The position numbers and the translations under genes were made by a program. Under the pieces are notes generated by a model. It saw nothing but the letters and a program-made list of their open reading frames with translations. It had not been told where the DNA came from and made no database searches. Below, one piece after another: positions 39,201 to 48,200 of a stretch of DNA of 64,000 nucleotides. The stretch comes from Parasphingopyxis algicola (GTDB lineage Bacteria > Pseudomonadota > Alphaproteobacteria > Sphingomonadales > Sphingomonadaceae). Location of the stretch: positions 1 through 64,000 of the forward strand of contig NZ_CP051131.1 of assembly GCF_013378075.1 (NCBI RefSeq), given 5' to 3'. Positions within the stretch are counted from its first letter, which is position 1. Each line of letters opens with the position of its first letter.

Positions 39201-39338
39201 ATGACTGACGAAAACGGCCATCCGGACATGGATTACAAGGCCCATGGTAACACCTATTCGGGCTTTTTGAGCCTATTGAAATGGGGAACGATACTCTCGA
39301 TCATTGCTGCTATAGCCGCGATCATCGCGATCACTTGA
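39201..39338 (+). CDS. aa3-type cytochrome c oxidase subunit IV (tiny)
   Basis: A 45-residue protein beginning MTDENGHPDMDYKAHGNTY, then one membrane helix (SGFLSLLKWGTILSIIAAIAAIIAIT). The pattern, with a short polar start followed by an aromatic-rich entry to a single helix, matches the small bacterial aa3 oxidase subunit IV (PF07835 type). It ends 16 bp before pntAA, as in related genomes. It is much shorter than most annotation cut-offs. Confidence 0.75.
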   Translation: MTDENGHPDMDYKAHGNTYSGFLSLLKWGTILSIIAAIAAIIAIT

Positions 39339-39354
39339 CCGGGGGCTCCACCTT

Positions 39355-40485
39355 TTGAAAATCGCTGTCCTGAAAGAGCGTGACCCGCTCGAAACGAGAG
39401 TCTCCGCGACGCCGGAAACCGTGAAGAAATTTATAGCGCTCGGGGCGACCATGGCGGTCGAGTCGGGTGCGGGCGAAACGGCGGGTTTCGCCGATGCCGA
39501 ATATCGCGAGGCCGGCAGCGACGTCGGCGACAGGGAAGCTGTGATCGCCGATGCCGATGCCATGTTTTGCGTGCGCGGTCCGGATGCCGCGGAATTGGCG
39601 CCGGCAAAAAAGGACGCCTGGTTGATCGGGGCGCTCGATCCCTTCGGGCAGCGCGAGCGGGTGGATGCCTATGCGGCGGCCGGGATTGGCGCCCTTGCCA
39701 TGGAATTCATGCCGCGTATCACGCGCGCCCAGTCCATGGACATTCTGTCGAGCCAGTCGAATCTTGCCGGCTACAAGGCCGTACTCGACGCGGCGGCCGA
39801 ATATGGCCGGGCTTTCCCGATGATGATGACGGCGGCCGGAACCGTTTCCGCGGCGCGTTGCTTCGTGATGGGCGTGGGTGTCGCCGGTCTGCAGGCGATC
39901 GCGACGGCCCGTCGTCTCGGCGCGCAGGTCTCCGCTACGGACGTCCGCGCGGCCACGAAGGAACAGATTGAAAGCCTCGGCGCCAAACCGATCTTCGTCG
40001 AAGAGGTCGAAGGGATCGAAGGCGAAGGCACGGGCGGTTACGCCACCGAGATGTCCGAAGAATATCAGAAGGCGCAGGCCGAACTGGTTTCGTCGCATAT
40101 CGCCAAGCAGGATATCGTGATCACGACAGCGCTGATTCCCGGCCGGCCGGCACCGCGGCTGATTTCGGACGCGCAGATCGCGACGATGAAGCCGGGCAGC
40201 GTCATCGTGGATCTGGCGGTCGAACAGGGCGGCAATGTCGAAGGCGCGGTCGCGGGCGAAGTGATCAAAAAGCATGGCGTGAAGATCGTCGGCCATCGCA
40301 ATGTCGCCGGCCGGCTGGCGGCCGATGCGTCGGCGCTTTATGCGCGCAATCTCTACAATTTCCTCAGCGCCTTTTGGGATGAAGAGACGAAAGCGCCGAT
40401 CCTTCCGGAGGATGACGAGATCGTTCAGGGGGTGACGCTCACCCGCGACGGCAATGTCGTCAACGAGCGGCTCACGGCCAGTTAG
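39355..40485 (+). CDS. pntAA: NAD(P) transhydrogenase subunit alpha part 1
   Basis: The NAD(H)-binding domain I of proton-translocating transhydrogenase, 376 residues, with the alanine-dehydrogenase-like fold: MKIAVLKERDPLETRVSATPETVKKF, RITRAQSMDILSSQSNLAGYKAV, the Rossmann motif VMGVGVAGLQAIATARRLGA and TTALIPGRPAPRLIS. TTG start. The domain I and II polypeptides are split into pntAA and pntAB as in Rhodospirillum and other alphaproteobacteria. Confidence 0.96.
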   Translation: MKIAVLKERDPLETRVSATPETVKKFIALGATMAVESGAGETAGFADAEYREAGSDVGDREAVIADADAMFCVRGPDAAELAPAKKDAWLIGALDPFGQRERVDAYAAAGIGALAMEFMPRITRAQSMDILSSQSNLAGYKAVLDAAAEYGRAFPMMMTAAGTVSAARCFVMGVGVAGLQAIATARRLGAQVSATDVRAATKEQIESLGAKPIFVEEVEGIEGEGTGGYATEMSEEYQKAQAELVSSHIAKQDIVITTALIPGRPAPRLISDAQIATMKPGSVIVDLAVEQGGNVEGAVAGEVIKKHGVKIVGHRNVAGRLAADASALYARNLYNFLSAFWDEETKAPILPEDDEIVQGVTLTRDGNVVNERLTAS

Positions 40486-40494
40486 GGGCAATCC

Positions 40495-40788
40495 ATGGAC
40501 TTTATCTCGATCCTCTCGATTTTCGTGCTGGCATGTTTCGTCGGTTATTACGTCGTCTGGTCGGTGACGCCGGCGCTGCATACGCCGTTGATGAGCGTCA
40601 CCAACGCGATTTCTTCGGTCATCGTGGTTGGCGCGCTGATTGCAGCTGCCGCCGGCGGCGCGGTGGATGCCGAAGCGGCGAAATGGCTCGGTTTGGCCGG
40701 AGTCGTGCTGGCATCGGTCAACATCTTTGGCGGCTTTGCCGTTACCGAGCGCATGCTCGCCATGTACAAGAAGAAGGAGCGGAAATAG
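40495..40788 (+). CDS. pntAB: NAD(P) transhydrogenase subunit alpha part 2
   Basis: A 97-residue membrane subunit with three to four helices ([34 protein letters not shown] is the family signature). It supplies part of the proton channel (domain II). It starts 9 bp after pntAA, and its stop TAG overlaps the GTG start of pntB. Confidence 0.95.
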   Translation: MDFISILSIFVLACFVGYYVVWSVTPALHTPLMSVTNAISSVIVVGALIAAAAGGAVDAEAAKWLGLAGVVLASVNIFGGFAVTERMLAMYKKKERK

Positions 40789-42272
40789 TGGGTCGGCTCC
40801 TCTCCTTTATCGCGCTCTCTTCGATAGCGGCTCCCGCGTTTGCCGCCGGCGAAGCGGCGGCCATCCCGGCATGGGTGGCGCTTGCCTATCTTGTGGCCGG
40901 CATACTCTTCATTCTCGCGTTGAGAGGACTCTCGTCGCCGGAAACCAGCCGGGCGGGCAACCGTTTCGGCATGATCGGCATGGCGATCGCGGTCGCGACA
41001 ACGCTCGTGACCCACGATATCGCCGGGCTGCCGGAGATATTGATAGCCATCGCGATTGGCGGCACGATCGGGTTCGTCATTGCGCGACGCATCGCGATGA
41101 CGGCGATGCCGCAGCTTGTCGCGGCCTTCCACTCCTTGGTCGGCATGGCCGCGGTGCTGGTCGCGGCTGCCGCCTATCTCAATCCCGGTGCATTCGGGAT
41201 TACCGATGCGGCGGGCATATTGCTGCCTGTCAGCCGGGTCGAAATGGGCCTTGGCGTGGCGATCGGCGCGATCACGTTTAGCGGCTCGGTCATCGCGTTC
41301 CTGAAGCTTAACGGCAACATGTCGGGTGCCCCGATCCTGCTGCCCGCGCGGCATGTCATCAATCTCGGCACATTGGTGGTGATCCTGGGCCTGATCGGCT
41401 GGTTCTACACGCTTGCCAATCCGATCATGGATGCGCCCTGGCTGTTCTGGACGGTCACCATTCTCGCCTTCGTGATCGGCTTCCTGCTGATCATTCCCAT
41501 CGGCGGCGCCGACATGCCGGTCGTCGTCTCGATGCTCAACAGCTATTCGGGCTGGGCCGCGGCGGCGATGGGCTTCACGCTCGGCAACACCGCCATGATC
41601 ATCACCGGCGCGCTCGTCGGCTCTTCGGGCGCGATCCTCAGCTATATCATGTGCCGCGCGATGAACCGGAAATTCCTGTCGGTCATCGCCGGCGGCTTCG
41701 GCTCGGACGGCGGCGGCGGCCCACAGGGCGAGAAGGTCGACCGGCCCTGGAAAGCCGGCTCTGCCGACGATGCGGCCTTTATCATGAAGCAGGCCGAGAA
41801 GGTCATCATCATCCCCGGCTACGGCATGGCCGTCGCCCAGGCGCAGCATGTGCTGCGCGAGATGGCGGACCTGCTCAAGAAAGAGGGCGTCGATGTCAAA
41901 TATGCGATCCACCCGGTCGCGGGCCGGATGCCGGGCCATATGAACGTGCTGCTTGCCGAGGCGAATGTCCCTTATGACGAGGTCTTCGAGCTCGAAGATA
42001 TCAACAGCGAGTTCAGCCAGGCCGATGTCGCCTTCATCATCGGGGCCAACGATGTCGTGAACCCGGCGGCCAAGACCGACAGCGGGTCGCCGATCTACGG
42101 CATGCCCGTATTCGATGTCGACAAGGCCAAGACGATCTTCTTCATCAAGCGTTCCATGGGCGGTGTGGGTTATGCCGGCGTCGACAATGACGTGTTCTAC
42201 ATGGACCAGACGATGATGCTGCTCTCCGACGCGAAGAAGATGTGCGAGGAGATCGTGAAGGCGCTCGGTTAA
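40788..42272 (+). CDS. pntB: NAD(P) transhydrogenase subunit beta
   Basis: 494 residues: about nine membrane helices (domain II) followed by the soluble NADP(H)-binding domain III, with KVIIIPGYGMAVAQAQHVLREMADLL, IHPVAGRMPGHMNVLLAEANVPYDEV, DVAFIIGANDVVNPAA and FFIKRSMGGVGYAGVDN. It couples hydride transfer from NADH to NADP+ with proton inflow. GTG start, overlapping the pntAB stop by one base. Long reading frames on the opposite strand are shadows of it. Confidence 0.96.
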   Translation: MGRLLSFIALSSIAAPAFAAGEAAAIPAWVALAYLVAGILFILALRGLSSPETSRAGNRFGMIGMAIAVATTLVTHDIAGLPEILIAIAIGGTIGFVIARRIAMTAMPQLVAAFHSLVGMAAVLVAAAAYLNPGAFGITDAAGILLPVSRVEMGLGVAIGAITFSGSVIAFLKLNGNMSGAPILLPARHVINLGTLVVILGLIGWFYTLANPIMDAPWLFWTVTILAFVIGFLLIIPIGGADMPVVVSMLNSYSGWAAAAMGFTLGNTAMIITGALVGSSGAILSYIMCRAMNRKFLSVIAGGFGSDGGGGPQGEKVDRPWKAGSADDAAFIMKQAEKVIIIPGYGMAVAQAQHVLREMADLLKKEGVDVKYAIHPVAGRMPGHMNVLLAEANVPYDEVFELEDINSEFSQADVAFIIGANDVVNPAAKTDSGSPIYGMPVFDVDKAKTIFFIKRSMGGVGYAGVDNDVFYMDQTMMLLSDAKKMCEEIVKALG

Positions 42273-42356
42273 GGCGAAGCCTGCTGCTTTCGCAGTCCGG
42301 GAACCGGAATCACATCGGCTCGTTTCTCCGTCGGGGCCGAGCAATCGAGGATAGTC

Positions 42357-43052
42357 ATGCGTAAACTGGGTCTGATCGGCGGAATGAGTTGGGCCTCGAC
42401 CGCCATCTACTACGAAAAGATCAATCGCGGCGTCCGTCAGCGTCTTGGCGGGCGGCATAGCGCGCCGCTGATCATCGAAAGCCTGGACTTCGAACCCATA
42501 GCCAATGCGCAATCCAACGGGGAGTGGGACGTGCTTGGCGACCAGCTGGCGGAGAGCGCCCGGCGCCTGGCGGGGGCCGGCGCCGAGGGCTTGGTGCTGT
42601 GCTCCAACACGATGCACAAGCTGTACGACTATCTGACCGACGCCGTCGACATTCCCGTGCTCCATGTCGGGGACGTGACGGCGGCTGCAATGCACGCCGT
42701 GAATATCAGCCGCGCCGCGCTGTTCGGCACGCGGTTCACGATGAGCGAGGGCTTTCTGCGTGACCGGCTGAAGAGCCATGGCATCGAACTCGCCATTCCC
42801 GATCCGGACCGCATGGCGGAGATCGACCGGATCATCTTCGACGAACTCGTGATGGGCGAGGCGCGCGTCGAGTCCAAGCGCACGATGAAGACCTTCATCA
42901 CCAATCTCGAAAAGGCCGGCAACGAGGCGGTCATACTCGGCTGCACCGAGCTCGTGATGGTCGTCAACACGAGCAGCGCCGTGCTGCCGATCTTCGATAC
43001 GACCAGCTTGCATGCGGACGCCGCGCTCGAATGGATACTCGGCGCCGACTGA
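42357..43052 (+). CDS. Aspartate/glutamate racemase-family protein
   Basis: 231 residues, the two-domain Asp/Glu racemase fold. The two catalytic cysteines are in LVLCSNTMHK (about residue 82) and ILGCTELVMV (about residue 200); LIGGMSWASTAIYYEKIN is the typical start. This matches the YgeA-like broad-specificity amino acid racemases. PLP is not used by this family. Stand-alone gene between pntB and an unusual regulator. Confidence 0.93.
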   Translation: MRKLGLIGGMSWASTAIYYEKINRGVRQRLGGRHSAPLIIESLDFEPIANAQSNGEWDVLGDQLAESARRLAGAGAEGLVLCSNTMHKLYDYLTDAVDIPVLHVGDVTAAAMHAVNISRAALFGTRFTMSEGFLRDRLKSHGIELAIPDPDRMAEIDRIIFDELVMGEARVESKRTMKTFITNLEKAGNEAVILGCTELVMVVNTSSAVLPIFDTTSLHADAALEWILGAD

Positions 43053-43281
43053 TCCGGATCGCCAAACCCACGACACTCTCACCATTTTGACTCCATTCCG
43101 GATGTTTCGGAGCTTTCGCGCGCGTCCGCTCCGCTGCGGTCGATCGCGGCGAAGCACCGGACGCCAGCTTGTCGCCTGTTACGGCGCGGATTCTCGCTTC
43201 GCGCCGTTCTGGAGTATGTCGAGCCTTCTCGGTCCGCATTGGCTGCAATATAGCGAACATAGACAGAACAGGGGTCCCGCT

Positions 43282-44229
43282 ATGACGCAATCGGATACAC
43301 AGACACGCCGCCACGACGATCCGGCCTCGATCCTCGTCATATCGGACACGGCGCAGGGCGAGCGGCGGTGCCGGATCGCGGTCGAGGCGATCGGCGCGCG
43401 CGTCGTGTCGACTGCCGGGCCGGCCGATGCGGTCGCGCGGATCGGCGAGCAGATCGCGCTCGACGCCGCGCTCGTCGACCTGGCGGAAGATCATGGCGCC
43501 GCGCTCGACACTCTGTTCGGCGAGATCGATCGCGGCGCGCGCAGCGGCCGCTATCGCAGCATAGTTTCGGTCCCGATCGAACTGCTCGACATTGCCGACG
43601 CGCAGGTCCGGCACGGCGACATCGCGCTGCTCTGCGCGCCCAAGGGCATCGAGCAGGCCGCGGCGCTCGGCCTTGCCGTCGCCAATCGGTCGCTCGCGCT
43701 GCAGGATATCGGCCGCGAGCATGACGATAGCCGGCTGATGCGCCTCAGCGAGGAGGTCGCGCGCATCGCCCGGGCGCTCGCCGAGCTCTCGCATGACGAT
43801 CGCGGCAAACCCAATGGCGAAGACAGTCGCCTGGCCGAGGCGCCGCTCGCCTTCCGCCCCGAACCCGCGCGCACCGATCCGCTCCGCCCCGAGGATATCC
43901 GCGCGATGATCCGCATGCGCCGGCTGCGCGACCGTTTCTTCGACAGCGAGCTGTTCGCCGATCCCGCCTGGGACATGCTGCTCGACCTGATGGCGGCGCG
44001 GCTCGAGGGGCGGCAGGTCGCGGTCTCGAGCCTGTGCATCGCCGCCGCCGTCCCGCCGACCACCGCGCTCCGCTGGATCCGCACGATGACCGATCGCGGC
44101 CTGTTCGAGCGCCGCTCCGACCCGCGCGACGGCCGCCGGGTGTTCATCGACCTGGCCGACGAGGCCGCCGAAGCGCTCGAACGCTGGTTCGCCGCGGTCC
44201 AGCAGAATGGGGACCTGCTGCCGGGGTAA
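43282..44229 (+). CDS. Receiver-like domain fused to MarR-type winged helix
   Basis: 315 residues. The N-terminal part (about 15-135) has a response-receiver-like alternation (ILVISDTAQGERRCRIAVEAIGARVVSTAGP; AALVDLAEDHG with one Asp) but lacks a recognisable acidic pair and the conserved Lys, so is probably a pseudo-receiver. The C-terminal part (about 225-305) is a MarR-like winged helix: VAVSSLCIAAAVPPTTALRWIRTMTDRGLFERRSDPRDGRRVFIDLADEA. I recognise no named family. The 229-bp space in front (43053-43281) holds no gene. Confidence 0.75.
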   Translation: MTQSDTQTRRHDDPASILVISDTAQGERRCRIAVEAIGARVVSTAGPADAVARIGEQIALDAALVDLAEDHGAALDTLFGEIDRGARSGRYRSIVSVPIELLDIADAQVRHGDIALLCAPKGIEQAAALGLAVANRSLALQDIGREHDDSRLMRLSEEVARIARALAELSHDDRGKPNGEDSRLAEAPLAFRPEPARTDPLRPEDIRAMIRMRRLRDRFFDSELFADPAWDMLLDLMAARLEGRQVAVSSLCIAAAVPPTTALRWIRTMTDRGLFERRSDPRDGRRVFIDLADEAAEALERWFAAVQQNGDLLPG

Positions 44230-44231
44230 GG

Positions 44232-44530
44232 GGGATTCTTTTGTCAGACCTTCGGCTTCGCCTCAGGCGCGGCACCGGGTTTAGTTCGTCAGACTCGACC
44301 TCTCGGTCGAGCGCGGCACCGGCCCGCACCCCCTCCCGACCTCCCACCAGGGTACACTCAATGGGAGGTCGGGAGGGGGTGCGGGCCGGTGCCGCGACGT
44401 TGCGCTAGCAACGTTCTGACAATCGAATTCCCGGTGCGGCGATTTCCCGAAAGGGAAATTCCGACGAACAAAACCCGTGCCGCGCCTGGGCGCAGCGACG
44501 GCCCTGACAACGGCGCCCTTGCGCCGGGCC
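44232..44530. repeat. Modular palindromic repeat, locus C
   Basis: The best copy: the central arms 44316-44346 and 44362-44392 form a perfect 31-bp inverted repeat around loop CCAGGGTACACTCAA, which is the inverse-complement type of the loop at locus B, so this copy lies in the opposite orientation. Modules: CCTTCGGC...CCTCAGG (44249-44267), CTCGACC-TCTC-GGTCGAG (44294-44311), ACGTTGC-GCTA-GCAACGT (44397-44414), ATTTCCC-GAAA-GGGAAAT (44442-44459) and degenerate units to about 44530. It lies directly before tRNA-Val. Confidence 0.88.
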
Positions 44531-44568
44531 GCCGGATTTGGCAGGGGGCACAGCGCACTTCGTGGTGC

Positions 44569-44644
44569 GGGCGCTTAGCTCAGTTGGTAGAGCATCTCGT
44601 TTACACCGAGAGGGTCGGCAGTTCGAGCCTGTCAGCGCCCACCA
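44569..44644 (+). tRNA. tRNA-Val (TAC anticodon)
   Basis: 76 nt: acceptor GGGCGCT / AGCGCCC, D-arm TAGCTCAGTTGGTAGAGCA, anticodon loop TTTACAC (TAC), T-arm GGCAGTTCGAGCCTGTC, discriminator A and encoded CCA. It is flanked by the modular repeat upstream and a tandem array downstream. Confidence 0.97.
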
Positions 44645-44651
44645 GTTTTCC

Positions 44652-44890
44652 GGAAATAGGAAATGTCCGGGGGAAATTTCCCCGGAAAACTCCCAGGCGA
44701 TAGCGCCGGGCCGAAGTAAAAATGCGCGGGGCGCATTTTTCGGCAAAACTCCCCGAGCGATAGCGACGGGTGCCTCCGGATAAAGAGAATGTCCGGGGGA
44801 CGATTTCGCCGAAGACTCCCAAGCGATAGCGCCGGTCCAGGAAAATATCCGGGGGACATTCCCCCCCCCCCCCAAACTCGCCAAGCGCCA
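44652..44890. repeat. Tandem array of about 60-bp units after tRNA-Val, with C13 run
   Basis: Three good units and one decayed unit of about 57-68 bp. Each begins AATGTCCGGGGGA or a variant, has an internal palindrome that differs between units (for example CCGGGGGAAATTTCCCCGG, AAATGCGC-GGG-GCGCATTT), then CGGnAAACTCCC, then AGCGATAGCGnCGG. The last unit ends in a run of 13 C (44861-44873). The array begins within ten bases of the tRNA CCA end. Confidence 0.8.
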
Positions 44891-44895
44891 ACACC

Positions 44896-45213
44896 CAAAG
44901 TTCACAAAGTTCACACGCACGAACCCGGACATATCTCCCGCGGCCCACCGCCGAACCCGCGCAATTCCGCCCCGCAGCGCGCCCCGACCGTCCGCCCCGC
45001 CCCGACCGCCCGGTTGACACCGGTTGACACACGCCGGGGGTAAAACCGCCCGTCTCCTTTCCGCCCGAACTCCCATCCCGCCATCCGCGCCCGGCGCGAC
45101 TCGCACCGACCCCGCACGGCCCGACGCTCTCACGGATTTTCCAAATAGGACAGGGGGATGATGCTCTTGCCGGTCACGAAGCGATTGGCCATGAGGGGGC
45201 GAGGGGAGATGCT
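44896..45213. repeat. Paired tandem short motifs, copy 2, and leader of the R-M gene
   Basis: AAAGTTCAC occurs twice in tandem at 44897-44914, and the decamer CGGTTGACAC twice at 45010-45029. The same two motif types are found together at 18889-18968, but in the opposite relative order. The rest to 45213 is GC-rich and without convincing reading frames. A ribosome binding site (GAGGGGAG) lies just before the TTG start at 45214. Confidence 0.65.
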
Positions 45214-48200
45214 TTGAGCCGCCAGCTGATTAACGAATATCGCAGCGAACTTGATCGCATCGTCAAGGTCGGCGGCTCGCTGAACGAGGGTTCGGTGCGT
45301 GATGCCTTTCAGGGGTTGCTCAAGAGTTGGGGGCGTTCCCACGACCTGACCTATCTTTCCGAACACAAGATGACCGGTTCCGGTGGCAACATCTATGTCG
45401 ACGGGGCGCTGGTCTACGATATCCGCGTCCCCTTCGGCTATTGGGAAGCCAAGGACAGCAAGGACGATCTCGATGCCGAGATCGCGGCGAAGGAAGCCAA
45501 GGGATATCCCCGCACCAACATCATCTATGAAGATACCAGGCACGCTGTCCTGATCCAGGATCGCAACCGCGTCGCCGAAGCCGACATGTCGGACACCGAC
45601 TCGCTGTACGAGCTGCTGACGACGTTCTTCGCCTATGAACAGAAGGCAATCCGGGATTTCCGCAAGGCGATTGCGAAATTCGCCGAAGATTTGCCCGCTA
45701 TTCTCGAAGCGCTGCGCGACCGCATCCGCGAAAAACGCGAGGCGAGTCCCGACTTCGCCAAGGCGGAAGAAGCCTTTCTCAAACAGGTAAAAGAAACCAT
45801 CAATCCCGCGCTTGAGCGGGCCGACGTCACGGAAATGCTGATCCAGCACATATTGACCGAAGACATCTTCAACCGCGTGTTCGACATGCGCGATTACCAC
45901 CGCGACAACAATATCGCCAAACAGCTTTACGCACTGGAGCGCAAGCTGTTCGAATATGGCGACAAGCGTTCGCTGCTACAGGCGCTGCGGCCCTATTATA
46001 CCGGGATCGAGGAAACCGCGCACCTGATCCAGAGCCATTCGGAAAAGCAGAATTTTCTGAAATCGCTCTACGAGAATTTCTACAAGGTCTATAATCCGAA
46101 AGCCGCCGACCGGTTGGGTGTGGTCTATACGCCCGGCGAAATCGTGCGCTTCATGATCCGCAGCGCGGACTGGCTGTGCGAAAAGCATTTTGGCAAGAAC
46201 CTTGTCGATCCGGGCGTGGAGATCCTCGACCCGGCAACGGGCACCGGCACCTATATCGTCGAGCTGCTCGAATATTTCCGCGGCCAGCCGGACAAGCTGC
46301 GCCAGAAATACAAGGAAGAGCTGCACGCCAACGAGGTGGCAATCCTGCCCTATTACGTCGCCAATCTGAATATCGAGGCGACCTATCAGGCGATCACCGG
46401 GCAGTTCGCCGAGTTTGAGGGGCTGTGCCTGGTCGATACGCTGGACAATGTGGATGGCTTGGGCATCCATCAGGGCCATCAGTTCGAGATGCTTGGCGCT
46501 CTGAGCGACGAGAATATCGAACGCGTGAAGCGGCAGAACCGGCGCAAGATCAGTGTGATTATCGGGAATCCGCCCTACAATTCGTGGCAAGAGGAATATG
46601 GGCAGGCCAATCCGAACCGAATGTATCAGCACATCGATAATCGTGTGAAACGAACCTATGTTCGCCACGGAACTGCCCAAAACAAGAACAGCGTTTATGA
46701 CATGTACACGCGCTTCTTCCGTTGGGCGACCGACCGGCTCGGAGAGGAAGGCGTCGTCGCTTTCATCATGGGTCGCAAACCAATCGACAAGCTGGCCTAT
46801 GACGGTTTTCGCAAGGTCGTTGCGCAGAATTTTGCAGATATCTGGCTGGTTGATCTGGGCGGTGACGTGCGCGACAATCCAAAACTGTCGGGCACCAAGC
46901 ACAATGTGTTTGGCATCCAGACAGGCGTTGTCATTGCGATATGCGTGAAACGCGAAACGAAGCAAGAGACCGCCGCTATCCACTATATCCGCCGACCGGA
47001 AGACGAAGTTGCGGAAGACAAACTCAGTTGGCTGTCATCAACAGGCTCAGTTGCAGCGATAAGGCCAACGAAAATCACACCGGACGAAGATTATGTCTGG
47101 CTGAACCAGTCAGGAGAAGATTGGAAGTCTTTCTTGGCTCTTGCCGATCCGAAGGTTTCCGCCGCTGATGCTAGTAGATCCAATCGACAAATATTCAGTC
47201 TAAGCTCAAATGGTATCGAAACAGGACGCGACGAATGGCTATGGGATCGAGAATTTTCTGCGCTTGAGAAAAAGGTTTCGCAGTTTATAGCCAGCTACCA
47301 CGCTGTCTTGAAAGGAGAATTGCCTAGGAACCAGCTTAAGATTGACCGGCAACTCGACAAACACCTTAAGAAGGGTACCGACATAAGGGAAAACAAAAAA
47401 TCGTACCGTTTCGCCCTTTCTCGTCCGTTCACGAAAAAGGCGGTCTATTTCGACCAGTATTTGAACGCCTATTTGTTCAGGCTACCTTCTCTTTTCAAAT
47501 CCGACGAGTCAAACAAGGCGATCAGCTTTTTGGGTATTGCCTCGGCAAACGAGTTTGCAGCGTTGGCTACGGACCGTCTTTATGATTTCGGTGTTCTTAA
47601 GGCTGGCAATGGCCGAACCCAAGGCGCTTCCCGCTACCGCTACTCCAAATCCGGCGAGCGCATCGACAACATCACCGATTGGGCGCTCAACAAGTTCACC
47701 CGGCATTATGGCAAGCGTGCTGGAGTCACCAAGGACGCGATCTTCGCCTATTGCTACGCCGTTCTGCACGATCCGGTCTATCGCGAAAAATACGCGCTGA
47801 ACCTCAAACGCCAGTTTCCTCGCATTCCCCTCTATCCCGATTTCGCGCGATGGGTAGAATGGGGCGAGACGCTGCTCGACCTGCATATCGATTACGAGGA
47901 GGTCGAGCCGTGGCCGCTGGAGCGGGTCGATACGCCCAACTCCAAGCGCGCCGAGGGTTCGCAGCCCAAGCCCAAGCTCAAATCCGTGCTCGCCGAAGGG
48001 GCCGAGACAGGCAGCGTGGTGGTGGACGAGGATACGCAGATCACCGGCATCCCGGCGGGCGCGTGGGACTATCGCCTCGGCAATCGCAGTGCGATCGACT
48101 GGGTGCTCGACCAGCACAAGGAAAAGAAGCCGCGCGACCCGACCATCCGCGAGAAGTTCAACACCTATCGTTTTGCCGATTACAAAGAGAGCATGATCGA

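Noticed and set aside
40548-43157. Very long minus-strand frame opposite pntAB, pntB and the racemase
   Set aside because: Shadow frame caused by high GC; the plus-strand genes have full family motifs.
44652-44890. Possible CRISPR array
   Set aside because: Units are degenerate, adjacent and without unique spacers of constant length, and no cas genes are present.
44405-45133. Minus-strand reading frame across tRNA-Val giving a repetitive protein
   Set aside because: It is translation of the tandem array and of antisense tRNA (the tell-tale GSNCRPSRCKRDALPTELSA segment). No codon-usage or ribosome-site support.
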